From: Sitta carolinensis
Lineage: Eukaryota; Chordata; Aves; Passeriformes; Sittidae
DNA length: 64,000 nt
Assembly (NCBI GenBank): GCA_032173965.1
Contig: CM063284.1
Span: 60,882,863 to 60,946,862 of the forward strand
Direction: 5' to 3'
Shown: positions 1 to 9,299 of the stretch, in pieces
How the letters are laid out: every line of letters starts with the position of its first letter
Numbering within the stretch: position 1 is the stretch's first letter
Made by a program: the position numbers and the translations under genes
The notes under the pieces: generated by a model
Told to the model about the DNA's origin: nothing
Database searches by the model: none
What the model saw: the letters and a program-made list of their open reading frames with translations, nothing else

Positions 1-440
1 TGTTTTGCCATTTTATTTTTATGAAATTTTATGAAACCACACTGGTACGTGAATTAAAAGTAAACTGAAAATCACCCAAAGATTTCCACCTTTTTTATCT
101 CTATATGGAATTATTTTCCCTTATATTCTTACCTATTTATTACCAGCCTGCATGCAGAAAGCACATTAAGAAAGGCCCCAATGCCCATTTTGCTGGTTTT
201 GCTGAGACAAACACTTGCAAAGAATGCTTTTAAAATTCTCCTTTTCCCTATATGAAGAAGATGGGAGAAGAAAGAGCCCTTGTTTGACAGAATCCTAGAA
301 AATCAGTTGAATTCTGCATAGAAGTTTCATGGACCTTACAGAAAGCAATCATAAAAGACAAAATATTTTTCATTTAAAACTATCTAGATTGTAAAAATAT
401 TCTGTTTATTTTCCTCTTCCAAATATATTTTCCACAAGTT
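1..440. other. AT-rich non-coding sequence
   Basis: No gene, repeat or motif recognised in this stretch at the left edge. Confidence 0.6.
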
Positions 441-556
441 CGGGTAAGGCTTTGAGCAACCTGGTCTAGTGAAAGGTGCCCCTCTCCATAGCAGGGAGCT
501 TGGAACAAGATGAGCTCTTCCAACCCAAACCATTCTACAGTTTTATGATTTTATGA
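441..556 (+). mobile_element. CR1 retrotransposon 3' end fragment
   Basis: Sequence typical of the CR1 3' end: a GAGCAACCTGGTCTAGTG-type segment, then TTCCAACCCAAACCATTCTA and a terminal run of short TTTTATGA-like repeats. CR1 copies are usually 5'-truncated, as here. Plus orientation, about 115 bp. Confidence 0.85.
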
Positions 557-679
557 AAATTTAACATGCTCTGAGGATTTGGGTTTGATCCAGATAAAAC
601 ATTTTTGCAATTTTTCAAACCCATCCACTAAGTAAAGTTGACAGGATAATTTAGAAAATATTCTATAAAAGAAAGACAT

Positions 680-1435
680 GACCCCAAGGTCCTTCTCCAC
701 AGAGCTACTTTCCACAAAATCCACTGCTCTCCCCTGATCTATCCAGGTAGTTGGTTCATCACAGAAGGCAATTAGGTTGGCCAAGCATGATTTGCCTTTA
801 GTGTATCCGTGCTGCCTACTCCTGATCACCTTCTTGTCCTCTGCACGGTCAAAGACGGTCCCCGGAATGAGGCGTTCCATCACTTTTCCAGGGATTGAGG
901 TGAGGTTGACAGTCTGGTAGTTCCTGGGTCCTCTTACTTGCCCTTTTTGGAAACAAGAGTGACATTTCCTTTTTTTTTAGGCTCACCTAGAAAAGATCAC
1001 CTCTACAGAGTGCCATCAACTTTCAAAGGTGATTGTGAGTGGCCTTGCTATGGTGTCCATCAATTCTCTCAGCACTTGCGGATAAATCCTATCAGGGCCC
1101 ACGGACTTGAGGATATCAAGTTTGCCTGGGTGTTCTCTAAGCAAATCCTCCTTGATCAAGGGAAAATCTTCCTTCCAACACTCTTCTACCCTGGTCTTGC
1201 AGGTCAGAGAATCCTGCATGCTGGTGTTATCCCAGTGCAAAGGCAGCATTTAGCAGTTCTGCCTTCTCCGTGTCCACTGTTATCAGGGTGTCCCTACCAT
1301 TTGGTAGCAGGCCCACATTATCTGTAGCTTTCCTTTGTTATTCATGTATTTGAAAAAGCCCTTCTTGTTCTTCATGACGTCCTTTGCCAGATTTAATTAC
1401 AGAGGGGCCTTGACCTTCTTCGTAATTCTCATTGC
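680..1435 (-). mobile_element. CR1 ORF2 fragment with internally deleted reverse transcriptase
   Basis: Read on the minus strand, this encodes recognisable pieces of CR1 ORF2: upstream of the polymerase (KKGFFKYM-like near 1340-1380 and LDILKSVGPDRIYPQVLREL near 1070-1140), then the start of the RT domain (KSCLANLIAF near 766-795). At about 710-720 the reading jumps from GRAVD to ESSSVEKDLGV. In intact CR1 elements these are separated by roughly 150 residues that include the FADD catalytic box. Other frame breaks are present, so this is a dead copy. Confidence 0.85.
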
Positions 1436-4400
1436 ATATACAAAACTAGAATACAAGAACACGTAAGCTGTATGGTTTTGGTTTTTTTATTGTGTATCCA
1501 AAGAATCAATAATTTAGATCACAGGAACATTTTTCTGATCATTCATCTTTGCATGATCTGCACTTGGGGATCATCTTTTAAAAACATAACAAAGATTTGA
1601 TGTTTCAAACTTCTGCATCAACTAATGTTCTGTTGCTAAGGACAGATACTTCGAAGTAAATAAAAGCCAAAATCAAGTAATATTACCAGCCTTCAATTAA
1701 ACTACTTAAGCATTCTGCAAGGAGCTATTCTACTACTCTATTAGAAAAGATTTTTCATTCTTCTGCATTAGCCATCAATCAGACACAAGACTTTGCATAT
1801 CTCAAAAACTTTAAAGAAAGTAAAATGGAATAGGAATATTCGATCTTCCACTAGTGATCAATAGTTCTTAATCAAGATGCCACGGTCTAATTCATGGTTT
1901 GCAATTTGATATGAGATGGAAAGATAAGGTTATTGAGAAATGAGCACTAAATGTTGTTATCTGTAATATTGATACATCACATGTAATGCCTATGAAACAT
2001 GAATAATGAGCTAAAAGCTATATAATAAACTCTGCCTAGAGTAAGTCCTGCTTTTGGTATATTGTTTACACTGGGTGGTAACAAATACTCATTTTACTTT
2101 ATTTCCAGGAAAGCCTTTGAAGATATAAGGAATGTGTTAATTAAAACATATACATATGTGTTTTAATTATATGTATATAATTAGAGCTGTGCTTTGTAGT
2201 TCCTGATGTTGTTCCAGAGGCTTTTTCCTCAGTACTGATAACTGTCAAGCTAGTTACACTGCTGTCTTGAGTTATTACTAAAATTTGGTAATTAGGTGGA
2301 TATTGGGGGCTAGAATGAACTTCCTTTCCATGTTTCAGAAAATAATCAAAGACAATGGGATGCCAAGTTCAATTCTACTTCTATGGAGCGTAAAAAGCTA
2401 GGTCAATTTCTAAAGGCAGAAGGAAGCATTTTCATCTACTTTCAAGTTTTTATTCAACTTTTAAAGAGGGCAAAATTCCTAATTTATAAAAAAAAATAAT
2501 ATTTTAATCTATTTATTTCTGGTTATTGTAACTCTTCCTCTCTTTTATTTCTCTTACCTTTGTTTTGCTCTTTTGGTACTAATAAGACATTATGTTCTTC
2601 CTTTAAAGTGCAGGTCTGGGAATCAGATATTTTATTTTATTTTTTCCCCCAAGACTTCTGTGCAGACACAAATAAACCTAACTTCTATGTCTGTTTTCAC
2701 ACCTGGTAGAAGAACTTCACCTTTATACTTATCTACTTTATAGAGAGTGTCTTTTCTCTTGCCTATGATTCTTGATTGCTGAAAATTTTAATCCATTTAT
2801 GTTTGTAGAGTATTTGAGGATGAAAGGTGCAAGAGAAAAACAAAGTATATTATTTAATGGTAGAATATTTTAATTAAAACATAATGCAGTGATTTCAAAT
2901 GAACCTCTCTTCTGTGATCTACATTTAAGGTGCTTGTCTACATTCACACAGCAAGAGAAGGTTATACTCCAAGCTAAGTCACATGAGGATACTGACTTCA
3001 GATGATGCGATCCGGCCACTGAGAGGCCTCCCTGTCCAAAAACTGAGAAGACAGACTGGGGAGTTTACCTGCTGCCTTTGTTATCTAGTCCCTAATATTA
3101 ATTAACTCTGGGCCTTACTTTGGCCCCACTACCAAACCCTCAAAATGCCAAGAAAAGGAGACTAGTGAATGAAAGAGCAACAGGTGGGTTGAGAACTGTT
3201 CATTCACCTAATTCACAGAGCTCTTCTAATGTAAGATACCAGGACTTTTCACTCTCACCAGTAATCTTACTGGGGCAGGTTTTCAAATGGAGCTGGATGA
3301 AGAATTAAATCAAGCTCATAAGGCATTAACTGCAGTTTAGAAGGCAGCTGGTTTTTTCTACCATCCATGCTAGAGTTTTTGCTGTGGCCCCATCCTAATA
3401 TTACTGCCTTCATCAAATTGTGACTTTTTCTGCTACAGACAACAACTGCTTCATTTACTCAGCAGGACCTCAATTTCCAGTAACGGTGCAGCCTCTAAGC
3501 AGAACAGACTACTGTAGCAGACATCCTAGAACTTTGCAAAAGTATACCAGCTGTTACTGGTTCTGATTTATTGCTGAAATATCTTGTTTCCCAAGGAATG
3601 CCTTCCCTAAATGCTTAGCCATTCTCCTTCCTTGTTCATCATTACTCCAAGAATCCTGAAATATGAAGGATTTTGGGTTGTATGTACAGCCATTCCACAG
3701 ATACAGAACAAGTTGTCTAAAAGCAAGAAAATTCATTAACACTGCATACCTTATTCATTATGACCATCTAATTTGGAAAGTCTCTTCATGGGTAAATGGA
3801 CCTGAGAAACAGATGAAAGGTTATATATTTGCTAACATATTCATGCAGATGAGCCTCACACAAGAAGAAAACAGAGCCGACCTGCTCAGGCTGGTTTGTA
3901 GGTTACCACAGACGCATCAGAATCGAGAACAAACCTCACTGCTGACGACAGCATGTGTTTTGCATGTGGTGGAAATGCCCATCTTTTACGCAGAGGGTTT
4001 TTGAGTATAGAAAATAATTTCATGTTTTTGTAGAGGTTGGGTTTGTTTCTTTTTAAATAATACTGACTTATTCATGAGACATTTCAAATTAAGCAGTAAA
4101 CATATAACTTTTACCTGTTCGATTTTTCTAAATTTTCACTTTTTTTAATATAAAAACTCAGCCTATTCCTCTAAACATCTCTCAGACTGAGGATCGTTTA
4201 TACTGAGATTTGTGCTGTGCAATATGTTTTTTAACTGACCACAAATGTAATATCTATAATTTTACAGATAGTGACCTGTCTTTCCAGGAGCCTCCATTCC
4301 CTTTACTCTGGATAAATTTCTGTTCAATTTATGCTATTTCTCTCAATGGGGGTACTGTAAACTGCAATTTGCCTCCCACAAATAGACAGAATTTTAAAGT

Positions 4401-4618
4401 AAACTTAGGTGGCTGAAGCAGGAAGGAAGGATGAGAAGACTGTAGTGGGGAGTGGAACAGCAGGCTAGAAACATTGAGAATATCTGTCTTAGAACTGGAG
4501 ATTTCCAGGATCAATGGCATTTTTACCTCATTCAGGGCAAAATATTGGCACTCTTTTCATTCAATTGTACTTGGGATCCCACAGCTCAACTTATTAATGA
4601 AATTACCCCTCACATCTA

Positions 4619-4620
<2 letters not shown>
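1436..4620. other. PRL 5' flanking sequence without recognised genes
   Basis: AT-rich unique-looking sequence. It holds an 11-bp inverted repeat at 2138-2148/2159-2169 (TAATTAAAACA, 10-nt loop). No CR1 or coding exon recognised. Distal PRL control elements could lie here, but none can be named from sequence. Confidence 0.6.

Positions 4621-4623
<3 letters not shown>

Positions 4624-4653
<30 letters not shown>
4624..4653 (+). repeat. A30 homopolymer beside the PRL promoter
   Basis: This is an uninterrupted run of 30 adenines, 15 bp upstream of the first Pit-1-like site and about 110 bp upstream of the TATA box. Such runs are length-unstable and exclude nucleosomes, so it may be polymorphic and may affect promoter accessibility. 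Confidence 0.95.
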
Positions 4654-4657
<4 letters not shown>

Positions 4658-4667
4658 CAAAAAATAC

Positions 4668-4750
4668 TGAATATGAATGTGGAAGAAAGGCAATTTGATG
4701 TTTGTAATTATCGAGACAAACTCCACAACCTGCTGAATGCATGCAAAATG
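4668..4750 (+). promoter_or_regulatory. PRL: PRL proximal promoter with Pit-1/POU-type sites
   Basis: Three AT-rich elements suit POU1F1 (Pit-1) or related POU/homeodomain factors: TGAATATGAATG at 4668-4679, a TAATTA core near 4705-4710, and TGAATGCATGCAAAATG at 4734-4750, which resembles an octamer. Pit-1 is the known pituitary activator of vertebrate prolactin genes, and these sites stand about 15-100 bp upstream of the TATA box. Site identity is by motif resemblance. Confidence 0.7.
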
Positions 4751-4764
4751 GACCCTGGACAGTG

Positions 4765-4772
4765 TATATAAA
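4765..4772 (+). promoter_or_regulatory. PRL: PRL TATA box
   Basis: TATATAAA lies 85 bp upstream of the start codon in an otherwise unremarkable context. A start site some 30 bp downstream, near 4795, would leave a 5' UTR of about 55 nt, as expected for a pituitary prolactin transcript. The exact transcription start is inferred. Confidence 0.85.
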
Positions 4773-4849
4773 AGTGGTATGTGCAGAGAATAACAGCAAG
4801 TATTGAGGTTTCTTTCTGGTAAAGCAAGTCATCATCCAGGATCCCTACC

Positions 4850-4877
4850 ATGAGCACCAAAGGGGCTTCACTAAAAG
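4850..4877 (+). CDS. PRL: PRL coding exon 1 (first 9 codons plus 1 base)
   Basis: This exon encodes MSTKGASLK plus the first base of a Gly codon. The donor is AAAG|GTAAGA at 4878. The ATG is the first in frame after the TATA box, about 85 bp downstream of it. It begins the standard prolactin signal peptide, which is why this start was chosen. The 28-nt coding part and phase 1 junction match the known gene structure. Confidence 0.96.
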
Positions 4878-7800
4878 GTAAGAGTTTTGACATTTACCTA
4901 CTGATAATTTTTATATTTCTTTCTGTTTCAATTGAATTCAGAGACTGTTGAAATGTAATATCTAGAAACTGATATCTCCCAGCCACCTAGTTTTCCAGAA
5001 AGTGCAAAACCTGAAGAAAACTGCTTGATGTCTTTTGTCTTCTAAGAGTATCTTTGCATTGGGTGGTGACGCAAAAAAATTGGCTTGAGGGATGTCACAC
5101 CTGCAAGTGAAAATTTGGATCTGGACTGGTTTGCTACCCCACTAGGCTATGGCTAGATGTCATTACCCACAAGTCTAGAAGTGATGTGGTAATTTTGAAA
5201 TCAATGTTTTCAAAATGGTCATTGACTTTCCAAGCCAACAAGTTACAGGTTTTGTCACTCATAGAGTTATTCCTTAGAGTACTTTCCTAACTGCAGCATC
5301 CAGCATGTAGCTTGCTCATGGGGGAGGAGGAAGGCTTATTTCAATATTGTGCAAATACATTTTTTTTTGATAGTAGAGCTAGAAAGAAACTTATCACATA
5401 ACATCCTTAGGGATGGTTTTGCTGATTTATGAAGCACACTTTAATTTAGCATTTTAAATAAGCCTAGTGAACCAATATAGGTAACATGTCACTTTCCAGA
5501 AGACAAAGTCTCAGAACAAGTACATTCATTTATCAAATATTTTCTTTTAATTATTTGCCATTGTTTTTCTCTGTTATTTTATTTCACTGAATAAAAACTT
5601 AACTCTGTTAAGGTAACATGAAAAGTTTTAAACAGATGAGCTTTTGTGCTTTAGATAATGAGAAGTCCTCTATATCAGTTTCAGAAGCTCAGGAGAAAAG
5701 ACAAAAACTATCACTGGTTTCTTAGAAGTAGGACATTTAGGGTTAAAGTCTAAAAAGCAAAGAAGCACAGCTGCTGGAGATCTTTTGAAGGAACTCCCTG
5801 GACAATCACAGCCTTAAGAGTGACCTAACCACCTCTCTCAAAAATTAATTTTAACTCCAAATGTTTGCAACGAAGAAAAGAACCTCTGGGAAGAGTTGTA
5901 GGAGGAGGGAAAAAAAAAAAAAAAAAGAAAGGAAGCGAGAAAGAGAGAGAGAAAAAAGAGAAAGAGAGAGAGAAGGAGAGAGAGAAAGAGAAGAAAGAAA
6001 AAAGAGAAGAAAGAAAGAAAAAAAGAAAGAAAGAAAGAAAAGAAAGAAAGAAAAGAGAAGAAGAAGAAAGAAGAAGAAAGAAAGAAAGAAGAAAGAAGAG
6101 AAGAAGAAAGAAAGGAAAGAAAAAGAAGAAAGAAAGAAAGAGAAAGAGAAAAGAGAAGAAAGAAAGAAAGAAAGAAAGAAAAGAAAGAAGAGAAAGAAAG
6201 AAAGAAGAATGACTAGTCTATTTTGCAAACTTGTATATCTGTGCAAATATAATTATGTATCTATATTTTCACTATGAAGAGATTTGATTTGTTTTTCTTC
6301 TGTTTATCACTCTGTTATATAACTAGACATGTAGTAAGAGACTTCAGAAAACTCTGCCACTACAGCACAGGTTACCATGTCTCCTCAAACTCTGTAACAG
6401 GCTCTGCTATGCCATCAGGATGACACTGGGGAGAAAGGATAAAAGAATTATAGCATTACAGTGTGTCTGTCCTCCACTGCTGTTCAGCAGCCAGCACAGG
6501 AGATACTCTGAGCCTTGTGACAGCACAACCCAAATCACCTGGCATCTGGCTCTGACAGCTGCTTCTAAATACACCTGCAAATCAATGTGAGCCCATTTCA
6601 CTGTGTTTTAAACTTGAACAGGTTTGTTGCTGGTGGTCCTTCTGGTGTCCCACATGCTTCTGACAAAGGAAGGAGTGACGTCTTTGCCAATCTGCCCCAA
6701 TGGATCTGTCAATTGCCAGCTTTCCCTTGAGGAGCTTTTTGACCGAGCAGTGAAACTTTCTCACTACATCCACTTCCTCTCTTCAGAAATGTTCAATGAA
6801 TTTGTAAGTACTCTTTTCCTGAGAGCAAAGAAAATATAAAATTGTAATTTAATACTTTTCAATCACAAACATATGCTAACGTATAATAAGTAAACAAATA
6901 TGACTGCTGAACAGACAGTCCCAATGGTGACCAAATCATTATACAGTCCTGAATCTAAGATCCCCAGCACTTCTATGAAAAAGTAGCATTTTCCCATCAT
7001 TCTTCATCTGTGGCACATTTGGTTTTGCTGGGTGCCAGTCCCACTCTGGAAACTCACCAGAAACTTTCCACCTTAAAAACATAAAAGCAGCGATAAAAAC
7101 TATGGAACAATTATCTAGCACAGTGTTTGGGCTCAAGTTCTTACCTTTCTGTCTCAGTAACACCTGTCTGTGCTGATCTGCAGGATGAACGCTATGCCCA
7201 GGGCCGGGGCTTCATTGCAAAAGCTGTCAATAGCTGCCACACTGCATCTTTAACCACTCCTGAAGACAAGGAGCAGGCCCAGCAGATTCATGTAAGTCCC
7301 ACTCTCAGTGCAATTCAGTGTAAGACAGAGCAGGGGAAGGCAGGAAAGGAGGATTACAGAATAGTGAGGCATCTGTCAGAGGGAGAACAACTCAGCTGGA
7401 GTAAAAAAGCCAGGAAGAGGAAAGCACCAAAAAATCCAAAGTTTATTTAACATTTGCTGATACTAAGTTGCAAACCATACAAATGTATAAGTACCAGTGA
7501 CTTTCCTCATCCCTTCCTTTTCCTGCATGGTACATTCAATCACTGCATCTTATTTCCAATTAAAATACTACCTCATGGAGCAATGTCAGTTACCATGCTT
7601 GTGCATTGATGAGAACACTACAACCTCTAAACATTATCTTAAAACACTTTATAAACAATTAATGTATTTACAAGCGTAAAAACACATCTCTATATGTAGA
7701 CAGAGGTAAATAGTTTTCTAGTAACTCAAAACACTGGCATTAGTAAAAAAAAAAACATTGAATAGATATTATTTATGTAACCAGTAGGCAAAAGTGGTTA

Positions 7801-9250
7801 CATCATCATCCTAATACAAAGACTCTAGTGTGAAAATCTGCAAAATATTTGTAAAGGGAAACACACTGCATATATAATCACTTATAATAATTATAAACTT
7901 CAGTGAAGATGAAGATAATCTTGTTCAGCCTATGCTCACAGATAAGATTTGAAAATTCTCTGGAGAAAAAAATAAGCAGAGATGTATAAATTGGGCTGTT
8001 CCAGAGAGAAATTTCTATCAGTTTCATGGTGGTGGTAGTATCTTCACAGTCCCACAGTATCACCAGTTTCTCAATGTGTCATTTAGAAATTCTAGTGGGA
8101 GCAATAGAATTCACAGCCCTGGGCTATGAATTTAGCAAAGAAGAAAAGGTTTAGTACTGCCACAACCTTAACCATAAGCTTGATGAATTCTTATTGCCCA
8201 CAAAAAAAAAAAAAATTTTAAAACCAGAGAGCTACTGCTGGAAGCACTATTGTTCAAAGGGGAGGAGAGATGAGTTATGAAACAGCAATAAAAGCTACTT
8301 AGTGGCTTACCATAATGTGTACCTCCCAGTCAGTACTAAACTTAAAAAAAATAAATAATAAAAATAATCAGTGGATTTTAAAATGTTCATCAAAAATCAG
8401 ATGAGGAGTTCTGGGTTTGTTTTCACAGAGATGAGACATAGTTACACTTGCTAGTTTCAATGCTGAGAATATTCGATTATATTTTCCACTGAAATACAGC
8501 TCATGCAAATATTGTGGAACAAGATGACACCAATGACAAACTTCAAAAAAGCAATTGCATAGGGGTATCTAAGACAGGGCTATAGGGCACATCCAGTGAT
8601 AGGTCCTGGAATAAGTTCTTAAATCACAATGTCTGAGGACACTGCTTGAAATGTCTTCTGATTTTAACAGAATTTAGCTTTCTTCTTTTAACTGCCTTTC
8701 CTTACTATGGGTGAGCAGCATGAAGACCTACTGAATTTAATACTGGGAGTTCTGCGTTCCTGGAATGATCCCCTGATCCACCTGGCTTCTGAAGTACAAA
8801 GAATCAAAGAAGCTCCAGAAACCATTCTCTGGAAGGCTGTGGAGATTGAAGAACAAAACAAGCGACTTCTGGAAGGAATGGAGAAAATAGTTGGGCGGGT
8901 AAGTAAGTCCTTGACACCCTTCCAACCAATTGCTTTAAGGAAGACACATATGTTGACAGGCTCTCCCTACCTGGAATATGAAAGGAAACAGTAGATGTGA
9001 AGATAAAAAAGGAAGATAAAGTAGTCAAGTCTGAGAACTTTTCAGCTTTCTTCTTTCAGATTTCTTCTGCTATCTTGCAGTTTCTAAAGAGACAATGTGA
9101 TATGATTGTCACAGAATAACCCATCACACGCCCAGTCATGCTTCAGGGGAAGGTGTAATCATCAGGACTGACTATGGTCATTCTATCTTTGAGTATTTTC
9201 AGTTTGCAATCCTGATTGTTTGAGGATGCATCTACACTTTTTCCATATGC

Positions 9251-9299
<49 letters not shown>

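Noticed and set aside
938..1327. 129-codon plus-strand open frame
   Set aside because: It is antisense to the CR1 ORF2 fragment, whose protein is recognised on the other strand.
5851..6277. Long Lys/Arg/Glu-rich and Leu/Phe/Ser-rich open frames on both strands
   Set aside because: They are read through the homopurine tract of PRL intron 1; low-complexity composition removes stops.
7127..7450. 107-codon open frame overlapping PRL exon 3
   Set aside because: Only 7184-7291 is exon. The rest runs through intron 2 and intron 3 past both splice sites.
8707..8994. ATG at 8707 as an alternative start upstream of PRL exon 4
   Set aside because: It lies in intron 3, before the acceptor, and the frame passes the exon 4 donor; no promoter is seen.
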